From an uncultured Erythrobacter sp. (GTDB lineage: Bacteria; Pseudomonadota; Alphaproteobacteria; Sphingomonadales; Sphingomonadaceae), in assembly GCA_937969505.1 (NCBI GenBank), contig CALBWA010000001.1, positions 1-64,000 of the forward strand: a DNA stretch of 64,000 bases. Direction: 5' to 3'. Below are positions 35,934-44,880 of the stretch, piece by piece (the stretch's first letter is position 1; the number at the start of each line of letters is the position of its first letter). The notes beneath the pieces are model-generated. The model worked only from the letters and a program-made list of their open reading frames with translations. It did no database searches and was not told the origin of the DNA. The translations under genes and the position numbers were made by a program.

Positions 35934-37694
35934 ATGCAATATCTTGATGTTTTAATCTGGGCCGGGATCGCAATGCTTGCGATTTTCGTGATCATCATCT
36001 CGATGACGATGCTCTATCGCCGCGCGTCGAAGGAAACCGCATTTGTGCGGACCGGTGTCGGCGGTGAAAAGGTGGTTATGAACGGTGGCGCTCTGGTGCT
36101 TCCGGTGTTCCATGAAACCATGCCGGTCAATATGAACACATTGGTCCTCGCGGTAATCCGCCGCGATAGCGAAGCGCTGATTACGCTCGACCGGTTGCGG
36201 ATCGATGTAAAAGCGGAATTCTATGTCCGTGTGCGTCCGGACGCAGGCGCGATTGCAATGGCGGCACAGACGCTCGGTCACCGGACCATGCAACCCGAAT
36301 TGCTCAAGGATCTGGTCGAGGGTAAATTTGTCGACGCGCTTCGTTCCGTTGCTGCGGGAATGAGCATGAATGAATTGCACGAACAACGCGCAGACTTTGT
36401 CCAGAAAGTGCAGCAGGTATCTTCCAATGATCTGGCGATGAACGGGTTGGAACTGGAATCGGTCTCGCTGACCGGTCTTGACCAGACCAGCATCGAGCAT
36501 TTCAATGCCAACAATGCGTTTGACGCCGAAGGCCTGACCAAGCTGACCGAGCAGATCGAGGCGCGCAAGAAGCTGCGCAACGATATCGAACAGGATACGC
36601 GTGTTCAGATGGAGAGCAAAAATCTGGAAGCGGACCAGCGCTCGTTCGAAATCGGGCGGGACACCGAGTATGCCCGGCTCCAGCAGGAACGCGAAGTCGA
36701 AGTGCGCCGTGCCAGCCAGACATCGGAAATCGCTCGTGAACAGGCAGAGCGTCAGCGCGAGGCTGATGTCGCGCGGATCGAGGCGAAAAAGCAGGTGGAT
36801 GCGCAGCAAATTGAAGCTGATCGGCTCGTCGAAGAAGCACGGATCGATCAACAGCGCGCGCTCGAAATTGCTCGGCAAGAACAGCAGATTGCCGTTCAGA
36901 ACAAGTCGCGCGAGGAAAGCCAGGCCAAGGCTGAAGCCGATGCTGCGCGAGCCAAGGCAGTTGCCGCTGAGGAGCAGGTCTCAACGTCGCGAGAAAGCGA
37001 GATTGCCGAACGTCAGAAGAAAATCGAGCTGATCGAGGCCGCCAAGCAAGCCGAGCGTGAAGCGATCGGGATCAAGGTTGAAGCCGAGGCGGAGAAAGAT
37101 GCCGCAACCAACCGTGCAGAAGCGGCTCGATTGGAGGCCAAGGGTGAGGCGGATGCAGAAGTTCTGCGTGCCGAGGCCAACCGCGTGCGGTTCGAAGTCG
37201 AAGCAGCAGGTCAGCAAGCCATCAACGAGGCTGCAAACATCTTGTCGATGGATCAGATCAGCCTCCAAACCAAACTGGCCCTGCTCAAGGTGCTACCGGA
37301 AGTTATCCGCGAAAGCGCCAAGCCGATGGAAGCGATCGACTCGATCAAGATCGTTCAGGTCGATGGGCTCACCAACAATGGCGGCGGATCGGGCAGTGGT
37401 TCAGGAGGTCCTGGCGCAGCAGCCGGTGGCTCGGGCAATCTTGCCAGCGATGCTGTCTCTGCTGCGCTCGCTTACCGGGCACAGGCGCCGGTGCTGGATG
37501 GACTGATGAAAGAGTTGGGCCTAAACGGTTCTTCGCTTGGCACGCTTGTTCAAGGAGCCACGGCGGAAGCGAAGGAGGGCGATGGCGCCACTCCAGCCGA
37601 ACTCAGTTTTGATAGCGATGACAGATCTAACCGCGACGACCTTGGCGATGCGCCTGGCGACGGCTCGGATAAGGATGGGGTGGTCCCAGCCTGA
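35934..37694 (+). CDS. Flotillin (YqiK-type SPFH protein)
   Basis: This 586-residue protein has an N-terminal membrane anchor (residues 8-26), an SPFH/Band 7 domain (about 30-200), a long charged coiled coil rich in Glu, Ala, Gln and Lys (about 210-420), and a C-terminal flotillin region ending in a Gly/Ser-rich linker and acidic tail. Flotillins organise membrane microdomains. The ATG has AGGAGG 5 bases upstream, one of the strongest ribosome sites here. It pairs with the YqiJ-like gene. A terminator follows. Confidence 0.92.
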   Translation: MQYLDVLIWAGIAMLAIFVIIISMTMLYRRASKETAFVRTGVGGEKVVMNGGALVLPVFHETMPVNMNTLVLAVIRRDSEALITLDRLRIDVKAEFYVRVRPDAGAIAMAAQTLGHRTMQPELLKDLVEGKFVDALRSVAAGMSMNELHEQRADFVQKVQQVSSNDLAMNGLELESVSLTGLDQTSIEHFNANNAFDAEGLTKLTEQIEARKKLRNDIEQDTRVQMESKNLEADQRSFEIGRDTEYARLQQEREVEVRRASQTSEIAREQAERQREADVARIEAKKQVDAQQIEADRLVEEARIDQQRALEIARQEQQIAVQNKSREESQAKAEADAARAKAVAAEEQVSTSRESEIAERQKKIELIEAAKQAEREAIGIKVEAEAEKDAATNRAEAARLEAKGEADAEVLRAEANRVRFEVEAAGQQAINEAANILSMDQISLQTKLALLKVLPEVIRESAKPMEAIDSIKIVQVDGLTNNGGGSGSGSGGPGAAAGGSGNLASDAVSAALAYRAQAPVLDGLMKELGLNGSSLGTLVQGATAEAKEGDGATPAELSFDSDDRSNRDDLGDAPGDGSDKDGVVPA

Positions 37695-37735
37695 TCAACT
37701 GCCTTAGGCACAGTCGGTCACACAGATTGCCCCAT

Positions 37736-37771
37736 AAACCCCGTTGCACTCGAAAGGTGCGGCGGGGTTTT
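37736..37771. terminator. Terminator between convergent flotillin and galU genes
   Basis: CCCCG (37739-37743) pairs with CGGGG (37763-37767), and the inner GCAC with GTGC, around a TCGAAAG loop. TTTT follows on the plus strand, and AAA precedes the stem for the opposite direction, so it may serve both genes. Confidence 0.8.
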
Positions 37772-37777
37772 GCTGTT

Positions 37778-38659
37778 TTACCCGAGCAGGCGCTGTGCCA
37801 TTGCGCGCACTTCAGTGCCCATGTCCTCGCGCTCCAGTGCCAAGGCCAAAGTCGCTTCGACAAAGCCCAATTTGCTACCGCAGTCATAGCGTTTGCCTTG
37901 AAACGTCACGGCATGGAACGCCTGGCTTCCGATCATGCGCGCCATGGCATCGGTCAGCTGGATTTCTCCCCCGGCGCCCTTGCCCTGGCTTTCCAGCGTG
38001 CGCATCACTTCGGGCTGCAGAATGTATCGGCCTGATATGATCTTGTTCGACGGCGCCTCGTCCACGGGCGGTTTTTCGACAAGTCCGCGGACCTGTGTGA
38101 GCGTGCCGTGCTCTTCGCCTGGGTCAATCACGCCATAGCTTGAAACCTCTTCATGCGGCACTTCCAGTACGCTGATCAAATTACCGCCTACTTCTTCATA
38201 GGCGTCGACCATCTGCTTCATGCAACCAGTGCCACCCTTGTTGCCGATCATCAGCTCGTCGGGCAGGAAAATCGCGAAAGGCTCATCGCCAACAATTGCG
38301 CGTGCGCACCAGATGGCATGGCCCAGGCCCATTGGCACCTGCTGGCGAACCGTGATGATATCGCCAGGCGTGGCACGGGTCGGCTCCAACACACCCATGT
38401 CCTTGCCGCGTTCGCCCATGGTGCTTTCCAGCTCATAGGCAACGTCGAAATGTTCAACGATGGCGGTCTTGCCGCGTCCCGTGACAAAGATCATCTGTTC
38501 GATCCCTGCCTCGCGCGCTTCATCGACGGCATACTGGATCAACGGCCGGTCAACAATTGGCAGCAATTCCTTGGGGATCGCCTTGGTCGCGGGAAGGAAG
38601 CGGGTGCCAAGCCCGGCCACGGGAAAGACGGCTTTCTTGATAGGTTTGCGCTTGTTCAT
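37778..38659 (-). CDS. galU: UTP-glucose-1-phosphate uridylyltransferase
   Basis: This 293-residue enzyme makes UDP-glucose for exopolysaccharide, LPS and glycolipids. The nucleotide motif GLGTRFLPATKAIPKELLP is at residues 16-34. The sugar-binding VEKP, the IFLPDELM segment and GSKLGFVEA near the C-terminus are all present. The start ATG 38659 is chosen because the MNKRKPIKKAVFPVAG start matches the family; the frame open to 38854 overlaps the divergent murA and is rejected. The upstream region is shared with murA. Confidence 0.96.
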   Translation of the reverse strand: MNKRKPIKKAVFPVAGLGTRFLPATKAIPKELLPIVDRPLIQYAVDEAREAGIEQMIFVTGRGKTAIVEHFDVAYELESTMGERGKDMGVLEPTRATPGDIITVRQQVPMGLGHAIWCARAIVGDEPFAIFLPDELMIGNKGGTGCMKQMVDAYEEVGGNLISVLEVPHEEVSSYGVIDPGEEHGTLTQVRGLVEKPPVDEAPSNKIISGRYILQPEVMRTLESQGKGAGGEIQLTDAMARMIGSQAFHAVTFQGKRYDCGSKLGFVEATLALALEREDMGTEVRAMAQRLLG

Positions 38660-38772
38660 GACCAACAGCGATAGGGGCGCGACGTTAAACGCGTCAACCG
38701 CCCGTTTGCGCAAATTCATTCCTGCGCATCGCGACAACTTGCCAGTGATGCCGAATGCGGTAAGAGCCTGAC

Positions 38773-40056
38773 ATGGATAAACTTGTGATACGCGGCGGCA
38801 ATCGCCTTTCCGGAACCATCCCAGTCTCAGGCGCCAAGAATGCGGCGTTGACACTCATCCCCTGCACTCTCTTGACCGAAGAGCCGCTGACGCTGCGCAA
38901 TCTGCCGCGGCTTGCCGATATCGACGGCTTTCAGCACCTTATGACCCAGTTCGGCGTCTCGGTCAGTATTCAGGGCAAGCGGCCTGAGGATTTCGGCCGT
39001 GTCGTAACGTTTGAGGCATCGCGTCTCACTTCCAGCGTCGCCCCCTATGATCTTGTTCGCAAAATGCGCGCCTCGATCCTGGTGCTGGGGCCTATGCTGG
39101 CGCGCATGGGCGAGGCGACCGTTTCCATGCCCGGTGGCTGCGCGATCGGCAATCGTCCGATCGATCTGCATTTGAAAGCGCTGGAAGCTTTTGGCGCGAC
39201 CATCGAAATGGCTCAGGGCTACGTCAAAGCCATTGCACCGGATGGCGGCCTGCCCGGCGGCGATTTCGACTTTCCGGTCGTTTCCGTTGGCGCCACCGAA
39301 AATGCCCTGATGGCAGCCGTTCTGGCCAATGGCACAAGCCGACTGTTCAATGCCGCACGCGAGCCGGAAATTGTCGACCTTTGCAATCTACTCGTGGCGA
39401 TGGGTGCCGAAATTGAAAATATCGGGCAATCCGATCTGGTCATTCACGGTGCCAAGCGACTGAACGGGGCAACGTACAAGGTGATGCCCGACCGGATCGA
39501 GGCGGGTTCATATGCCTGCGCGGCGGCGATCACTGGCGGCGATGTCCGGCTCGAAGGGGCCAAGGCCAGCGACATGGCCTCCACACTTCATGCCATGCGC
39601 AACATCGGGATCGAAATCGATGAGGACCCCAAGGGTATTAACGTGCGCGCCAGTGGAGCTCTCAAGCCGGTCAATCTGACGACTGCCCCGTTTCCAGGGC
39701 TTGCGACTGACATGCAGGCACAATTGATGAGCTTGCTATGCAAGGCAGAGGGCACCAGCGTTCTGAAGGAAACAATCTTCGAAAATCGCTTCATGCACGT
39801 GCCGGAACTGAGCCGGATGGGTGCTACCATCGAAACAGAAGGCCGCACGGCTATCGTGAAAGGACCAGCGGACCTGACGGGTGCCGAAGTGATGGCGACC
39901 GATTTGCGCGCTTCGATGAGCCTGATTATCGCAGCTCTTGCGGCAGAAGGCGAAACGACCGTTAGACGCATCTATCACCTCGATCGCGGGTACGAGCGTC
40001 TGGAAGAAAAGCTGCAATTGGTAGGCGCAGATATTGAGCGCGTAGGTGACGATTAA
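38773..40056 (+). CDS. murA: UDP-N-acetylglucosamine 1-carboxyvinyltransferase
   Basis: This 427-residue enzyme catalyses the first committed step of peptidoglycan synthesis, adding enolpyruvate to UDP-GlcNAc. It has the family start with SGAKNAAL (Lys22), the active-site Cys123 in [14 protein letters not shown] (the Cys115 equivalent and fosfomycin target), and the conserved RFMHVPEL and [17 protein letters not shown] motifs. Divergent from galU; its stop overlaps the 3' end of the convergent membrane gene by 4 bases. Confidence 0.98.
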   Translation: MDKLVIRGGNRLSGTIPVSGAKNAALTLIPCTLLTEEPLTLRNLPRLADIDGFQHLMTQFGVSVSIQGKRPEDFGRVVTFEASRLTSSVAPYDLVRKMRASILVLGPMLARMGEATVSMPGGCAIGNRPIDLHLKALEAFGATIEMAQGYVKAIAPDGGLPGGDFDFPVVSVGATENALMAAVLANGTSRLFNAAREPEIVDLCNLLVAMGAEIENIGQSDLVIHGAKRLNGATYKVMPDRIEAGSYACAAAITGGDVRLEGAKASDMASTLHAMRNIGIEIDEDPKGINVRASGALKPVNLTTAPFPGLATDMQAQLMSLLCKAEGTSVLKETIFENRFMHVPELSRMGATIETEGRTAIVKGPADLTGAEVMATDLRASMSLIIAALAAEGETTVRRIYHLDRGYERLEEKLQLVGADIERVGDD

Positions 40057-40613
40057 CCCGTCGGCTGGCGCGGCCACAATATGGGCAGCATCACCAAGGT
40101 CAAAGTCGTCAGGAACAGAAAAATGCCCTCAGCTGCCACGGCTTCAAAATAGGCCGCATTGGTTGCAAATCCTGGCAAGGCCGACCAGCTGGCCAATCCA
40201 ATGGCAGTATAGACGATCAGCCCGGTAAGGGCCGCGCGAATAGCGTTGACCTTCGAACGGAAAAGGAACGCCAGATAAGTTGCAGACCAGACCGCTGCCA
40301 GCAGGATGAGTACGGCCCCTACCGCGCCGTCCTCCGAACCGAGCCGGAAACCATTAATCAGACAAAGCAAAGCAAGCAGAGCCGAACCTGCCAGAGCAGG
40401 GAGGAACAAAATATCTCTTGATGTGAACATGGAATGCAACCTTTCCAGAACTGAACTTTTGAGACAGCCGATGGCAAACGCCAGGCGTTCTGATGCAGGG
40501 ATGTGATCAAATTCGTGAAGCATCGCGTCTGCCCATTCCCTGCGACTGGCGGGCATTATACGACGGCAAGCCAGGATAATGATTCCTGCTGCCGTCGGGA
40601 TCGGGCCCGTCAT
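40053..40613 (-). CDS. Membrane protein co-encoded with PadR regulator
   Basis: This 186-residue protein has a cytoplasmic N-terminal segment with a HAAS-like helical pattern ([31 protein letters not shown]) and four predicted helices from about residue 70. The N-terminal motif with W-x-A-M-x-x-E is common in proteins paired with PadR regulators. Function is unknown. Its ATG overlaps the PadR stop by 4 bases. The last 4 bases overlap the murA stop. Confidence 0.75.
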   Translation of the reverse strand: MTGPIPTAAGIIILACRRIMPASRREWADAMLHEFDHIPASERLAFAIGCLKSSVLERLHSMFTSRDILFLPALAGSALLALLCLINGFRLGSEDGAVGAVLILLAAVWSATYLAFLFRSKVNAIRAALTGLIVYTAIGLASWSALPGFATNAAYFEAVAAEGIFLFLTTLTLVMLPILWPRQPTG

Positions 40614-40918
40614 GCCGGCGACCCCTTCGTTTGCATCTCGTTCTTGGCGCTGAATCGAGCCAAGCGATCATGTGCCAAATCGAGGCCGGACGGCGTCAAC
40701 CTGTAATATCGACGAGGCTTTTGTGTGCCATTGTCAATTTCCCAACGCGACTCCAGATATCCGGCGTCAGCGAGCCGAATGAGAAGAGGATAAAGCGTTC
40801 CCGAATGCAATCCTGTCGCTTCGATCAGACTGTATCCATGATGCCATTGCGCTGGGGTCTTGCACAGAAACCAGAACAACACGATTGCTTGTTTTGATGA
40901 ATGAGGGAGACGAGGCAT
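40610..40918 (-). CDS. PadR family transcriptional regulator
   Basis: This 102-residue winged-helix regulator has the PadR pattern GYSLIEATGLHSGTLYPLLIRLADAGYLES, then PRRYYRLTPSG. It likely represses its own operon with the membrane protein that follows, which it overlaps by 4 bases. The ATG lies only 6 bases after a good -10 box, with no ribosome site, so the mRNA is predicted to be leaderless. The operator palindrome overlaps the promoter. Confidence 0.93.
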   Translation of the reverse strand: MPRLPHSSKQAIVLFWFLCKTPAQWHHGYSLIEATGLHSGTLYPLLIRLADAGYLESRWEIDNGTQKPRRYYRLTPSGLDLAHDRLARFSAKNEMQTKGSPA

Positions 40919-40924
40919 AACTTA

Positions 40925-40952
40925 AATCTACATATGTAGAGTTTTATGTCAA
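40925..40952 (-). promoter_or_regulatory. PadR promoter with palindromic operator, predicted leaderless start
   Basis: On the minus strand, TTGACA (40952-40947) and TAGATT (40930-40925) are 16 bases apart. The perfect 14-base palindrome TCTACATATGTAGA (40927-40940) covers the spacer and the -10 box, where a bound PadR would block polymerase. The PadR ATG begins 7 bases past the -10, so transcription probably starts at or next to the A of ATG. Confidence 0.7.
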
Positions 40953-41001
40953 CTCTTGCCTGAATAAACGTTCCTAAACTTTGGGCAGTGCTGGTCGTCT
41001 C

Positions 41002-41241
41002 TTACTCCGGCGTTTGGTTGGCAACCAGCCAGACCCTGATTGCGCTAGCCAGGCCAGGTGGTCTCTCTGCTTTGATCCGTGCTTCGTCGATTTGCGCCAC
41101 CAGCGCATTGATCGCGACGCCCTGCATTTCTGCCGCGCTGACCAGCATATCCCAAAACACAGGCTCGAGACTGATCGAGGTCTTGTGGCCAGCAATCTGG
41201 ATGGACCGTTTGACCGGAGGGTGAAAAGGAGTGTCGGACAT
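41002..41241 (-). CDS. Ribbon-helix-helix domain protein
   Basis: This 79-residue protein of the RHH_4 type has the beta-strand core KRSIQIAGHKTSISLEPVFWDML followed by helices with the AEMQGVAINALVAQIDEAR pattern. Such proteins are often mis-annotated as sulfotransferases; the fold is that of Arc/MetJ-type DNA binding, but a regulatory target is not known. It follows the SDR gene by 48 bases on the same strand. Confidence 0.85.
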   Translation of the reverse strand: MSDTPFHPPVKRSIQIAGHKTSISLEPVFWDMLVSAAEMQGVAINALVAQIDEARIKAERPPGLASAIRVWLVANQTPE

Positions 41242-41289
41242 TCTGCTGGCCAGTGTTAGCCCGCTTTCCTACCAGCACAAGCGCTTCTG

Positions 41290-42072
41290 TCAGCGTCCGC
41301 CGGTGACATACAGACATTGGCCGGTGACCCAGCTGGCGGCGGGTGAAGCCATGTAAACAACGGCAGCGGCAATGTCCTGCGGTGTGCCATAGCGTTGCAT
41401 GGGCACGCCGATCATCTCGAGCAGCTTGTCGCGCTGTTCGTCGGTTTCTGTGCCCATACAATCGTTGAAATTCTCAGTTGGTACAGGACCCGGCGCCACG
41501 GCATTGACCCGGATGGTCGGGGCCAGTTCAACCGAGAGCGTGCTGGTGAGGCTGTTAACAGCGGCTTTCGCTGCGCCATAGGGGCCGTTTTTCACCTGTG
41601 GGCCAAAGGCCGATCGAGACGAGATATTGACGATGGAGCCGCCGCTATCGCCCATTGCTTTGGCCGCGATGGTTGCGCCCATCCACACAGCCTTCAAGTT
41701 GAGGTCAATCTGTGCCGAAAACTGCTCTTCACTGGTGCGCGTCAAATAACGCGGTGATCCGTCAGGAATACCGCCGGCATTGTTGACCCAGATGGTCAGC
41801 TTGCCCAAATGCGAAACTGCCTGCTCTGCCAAGCGGGTCAGTGCTTCGCTGTTGGTGGCATCGGTTGCCACGGGAAGAGCGCGGCGGCCCAATCCCTCAA
41901 TCTCGCGCGCGACATCATCAAGATCGGCTTGGGTACGAGAGGCAACAGCCACATCAGCACCGGCCTCTGCCAAAGCGATTGCGATGGCGCGTCCAATACC
42001 CTTGCCGGCGCCCGTCACTACCGCAACTTCGCCGTCCAGTTTGAATGCGTCGAGAATGCTCATTGTGCTCAT
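41290..42072 (-). CDS. Short-chain dehydrogenase/reductase (SDR)
   Basis: This is 260 residues from ATG 42072, which has AAAGGG nearby; ATG 42063 is also possible. It has the Rossmann motif TGAGKGIGRA, NNAGG, catalytic Ser in NISSRSAFG and the Tyr-x3-Lys pair in YGAAKAAVNSL. It is a classical NAD(P)-dependent alcohol dehydrogenase or ketoreductase, substrate unknown. It is downstream of phaB on the same strand, 117 bases apart. Confidence 0.92.
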   Translation of the reverse strand: MSTMSILDAFKLDGEVAVVTGAGKGIGRAIAIALAEAGADVAVASRTQADLDDVAREIEGLGRRALPVATDATNSEALTRLAEQAVSHLGKLTIWVNNAGGIPDGSPRYLTRTSEEQFSAQIDLNLKAVWMGATIAAKAMGDSGGSIVNISSRSAFGPQVKNGPYGAAKAAVNSLTSTLSVELAPTIRVNAVAPGPVPTENFNDCMGTETDEQRDKLLEMIGVPMQRYGTPQDIAAAVVYMASPAASWVTGQCLYVTGGR

Positions 42073-42189
42073 CCGCCCTTTGCTTTCACTAATGTGAAGG
42101 CAGATGTTTGAGCCTTGCACGAAGCCAAGAACACTGGCGGATCAATTAGGTGCTGGTGCCTTTTTCAGGTCAACCCGCCCATAGAAGCA

Positions 42190-42912
42190 TTAATACATGT
42201 GCTGGCCGCCATTGATGCTCATGGTTGAACCCGTGACAAAACCGCCCTCTTCAGCGCACAGAAATGCCACACCGCGCGCAATTTCCTCTGCGTGGCCAAG
42301 GCGGCCGACCGGGATCTTCGCCACAATCTTTTCCAGCACAGGCTCGGGCACAGCGGCGACCATATCGGTGTCGATATAGCCTGGGGCGATTGCATTGACG
42401 GTCACGCCAAACTTTGCGCCTTCTTGGGCCAGCGCCTTGGTGAAGCCGTGGATGCCGGATTTGGCAGCGGCATAATTGACCTGACCATATTGCCCGGCTT
42501 GACCGTTGATTGAGCCAATGTTGACGATGCGGCCCCATTTGCGCTCACGCATTCCGGGAAAGCATGCTTTGGCCATATTGAAACAGCCGCCAAGGTTGAT
42601 GCGCATTACTTCGTGCCAATCATCATAACTCATCTTGTGCAGAGTTCCGTCACGCGTGATGCCTGCATTGTTGACTACGATATCGACTGGGCCCAATTCC
42701 TCGGCGACCTTGGCGCACCCGGCAACGCACGCCTCATGGTCGCCGACGTCGAATTTGAAAGAAGGAATGCCGGTATCGGCTTTCAACTGGTCGGCAGCGG
42801 CATCATTGCCAGCGTAATTGGCCGCGACAGTGAAGCCATCTGCTTTAAGGTGTTCGCAGATTGCGCGCCCGATGCCACGGGTTCCTCCGGTTACGATGGC
42901 GACACGTGACAT
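42190..42912 (-). CDS. phaB: Acetoacetyl-CoA reductase
   Basis: This 240-residue NADPH-dependent SDR of the PhaB/FabG group reduces acetoacetyl-CoA to (R)-3-hydroxybutyryl-CoA for polyhydroxyalkanoate. Motifs are GGTRGIGRA, NNAGITRDGTLHKM (specific to PhaB), Ser in NIGSINGQAGQYGQ and Y-x3-K in NYAAAKSG. No PHA synthase is nearby; a thiolase lies about 20 kb away. The start has GGGAG upstream. Confidence 0.93.
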   Translation of the reverse strand: MSRVAIVTGGTRGIGRAICEHLKADGFTVAANYAGNDAAADQLKADTGIPSFKFDVGDHEACVAGCAKVAEELGPVDIVVNNAGITRDGTLHKMSYDDWHEVMRINLGGCFNMAKACFPGMRERKWGRIVNIGSINGQAGQYGQVNYAAAKSGIHGFTKALAQEGAKFGVTVNAIAPGYIDTDMVAAVPEPVLEKIVAKIPVGRLGHAEEIARGVAFLCAEEGGFVTGSTMSINGGQHMY

Positions 42913-43102
42913 TGCATTTCTCCCAGCAGATTCTGATAGTTCGGTGAGAGTAACGAAGCCGTAGCGTCAAGCAAACACAATTCAGGTGAAAACGAATGCC
43001 CGGCTCATGGCCGTTACGGTAGGAGCCGCGAAGCACCCCTCCATATACCAATGAAGCAAGGTTTCGCGATGCGAGGAAGCTTGGCACCAATCGGCCAAAT
43101 GA

Positions 43103-43864
43103 TCAGAAGCGGAACTGGGTCCCGACATAGACAGCCTGACTGTCCTGGGCTGGATCGACCAGCGGTGACAAGCGATCACGTTCTTGCGACAAACGAACGC
43201 CGGCCGTCACATTCAGATTGGGCGAAAGACGGTAGGCGCCGCCCAGATCGACCGTTTGCGATCCCAAACCTTCCAGCGTATCCGCCGAACGGCCCGCTTT
43301 GCCCTTGTCCTTCAAGGCAATGCGCGGTTGGAACCGGCTTGGTTCATCAGTCGCAGTCGCCTGCGCAGGAGCAAAACTGGCTAGGTCAGGCATGCTGACA
43401 TTGCGGACAGTTTTGGGCAGTGCAACTGTTCGGTCGATGGGCCGCGCGAAGCTTTGATAATCACGAGAGATGCCCAGATCGTAACGCGTCTTGGCAATTG
43501 CGGCTATGCCGGCGCTGGAACCAGGAGCCTGCTCGATCGCTGAGCGAAATGAAATCGCCCGCGCCGTGTCATCATCAACCCTGACGGCGACGGTTACAGT
43601 CCGTTGCTTGTCAGCCACGGTACCTGCTGGCGTGAAACGCATTCCCTTGGTTCTCGCACGGTCGGCAACGCGCTTGGCCAGCTCAGGATCAACCGCAGCT
43701 GGGGTGAAAAAGCCATGCGAAGCGGATGAGAGACCATCTGGCGAATTTGAAAAAGCCGCGACAGCAAGGCCTGCGGTTGGCGCGCCAAAAGTCAGTCCGG
43801 CAGCAGCCAGCAGCAAGGGAAGCTTAAAGCCCTTTTTCGCTTTGCTGGAGATTGCCGAACTCAT
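43103..43864 (-). CDS. Secreted hypothetical protein with outer-membrane-like C-terminus
   Basis: This 253-residue protein has a signal peptide after basic residues (KKGFKLPLLLAAAGLTFGAPTAGLA), a middle region without recognisable domains, and a C-terminal stretch of alternating beta strands (TVDLGGAYRLSPNLNVTAGVRLSQERDR) ending in Phe (YVGTQFRF). The final aromatic residue resembles the outer-membrane beta-barrel sorting signal, but only a few strands are visible. Function not recognised. Confidence 0.65.
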   Translation of the reverse strand: MSSAISSKAKKGFKLPLLLAAAGLTFGAPTAGLAVAAFSNSPDGLSSASHGFFTPAAVDPELAKRVADRARTKGMRFTPAGTVADKQRTVTVAVRVDDDTARAISFRSAIEQAPGSSAGIAAIAKTRYDLGISRDYQSFARPIDRTVALPKTVRNVSMPDLASFAPAQATATDEPSRFQPRIALKDKGKAGRSADTLEGLGSQTVDLGGAYRLSPNLNVTAGVRLSQERDRLSPLVDPAQDSQAVYVGTQFRF

Positions 43865-44406
43865 TTTCAGTCAAACCTTCCCGGAACACTATCTTATCTC
43901 GCTAGAGCCAAAACCCTGAACCATTGATGACCGTTTTGGTTTCCCAATGGGTCTAAGCAACAGCGAATCGGGTCGCTAGCGTATGTCCGAATGGTAGGCC
44001 TCCAACCACCGGCGAAGCAATCTTTTGTTTGAGAATTTTGCAAGTGAGGCGGTATATGTTGCGTCAGGCACACAGAATCTCGTCCATCTGACATTTGCGA
44101 CTCGGAATGTTGGTATGAAACCCGCATTTTCTTTGCATTATCTATGCAGCTAGCAGGTGGCAGACACCTGATCCCTGCCTGATCAGCCACGCTTCGGCAT
44201 TCAGCAAAGGTAAAGCGCGAGGCGTCCTTAGCTTCATCGCTCAGTCTTGTATTGGGCCTTGCTGAGGCCAAAGCTGTAGCACGCCCGACGGGCTCAACGA
44301 GATCGGGAGTGTTATTCCTTCGGGGAACGCGCACGTCTCCCCGCTTGCCGCGCACGGTGGGGCGGCTATAGAGCTTGCACACGATTTTTGAGGAATACGG
44401 AAACAC
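43865..44406. other. Long intergenic region between divergent genes
   Basis: About 540 bases without a supported gene. It contains a reasonable promoter near the right end and no tRNA or terminator that I can see. Long frames on the minus strand here run antisense into the DUF3576 gene and lack family features. Confidence 0.5.
44345..44372 (+). promoter_or_regulatory. Candidate promoter of the DUF3576-leuS-lptE-holA operon
   Basis: TTGCCG (44345-44350) and TATAGA (44367-44372) are spaced by 16 bases, 34 bases before the ATG of the DUF3576 gene. GAGGA lies 11 bases before the ATG. Confidence 0.5.
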
Positions 44407-44859
44407 ATGAGCGTTCTGAAGACCATCTCTAGCCATCCGGCCCGTTTCGCACTGGCTCTTGCTTCTCTGGCTGCCCTTTCGGCTTGCGGTGGACGTGAAC
44501 GTCCGGACGCCGATCTTGCAGCCTCGCAAGTGACTACGATCGGCGTTAACTCCTATCTCTGGCGTTCCTCGCTCGAAACCGTCAGCTTTGCGCCTTTGCT
44601 TCAAGCTGACAGCGCCGGTGGCGTCATCGTAACCGATTGGTATGCCAACCCGACAAATCCGGGCGAGCGGGTGAAGATCACAGTGGTGATCCTGGACCAA
44701 GACCTGCGCGCTGATGCGCTGCGAGTGGCTGCCAGCCGTCAGGTTGCGCAAGGTGGTGGCTGGGTGGATGCACCTGTGCAGGCTGCCACGGTGCAAAAGC
44801 TCGAAGATATCATCCTGACCAAGGCGCGCGATTTGCGCCGCCAGGCCGTCACCGACTAA
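44407..44859 (+). CDS. DUF3576 lipoprotein
   Basis: This 150-residue predicted lipoprotein has a signal sequence and lipobox LSACGG (Cys27). The DUF3576 core follows (GVNSYLWRSSLETVSFAPLLQADSAGGVIVTDWYANPTNPGERVKITV). The family is alphaproteobacterial and sits upstream of leuS and lptE in many genomes, suggesting a link to LPS or outer membrane assembly, but its job is unknown. The gene is 21 bases before leuS. Confidence 0.9.
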   Translation: MSVLKTISSHPARFALALASLAALSACGGRERPDADLAASQVTTIGVNSYLWRSSLETVSFAPLLQADSAGGVIVTDWYANPTNPGERVKITVVILDQDLRADALRVAASRQVAQGGGWVDAPVQAATVQKLEDIILTKARDLRRQAVTD

Positions 44860-44880
44860 ATTTCTTCCCTCAGCGGGGAC

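Noticed and set aside
43894..44796. 300-codon minus-strand frame across the 43.9-44.4 kb gap
   Set aside because: It crosses antisense into the DUF3576 gene, with no recognisable composition or motif, so the gap is treated as non-coding.
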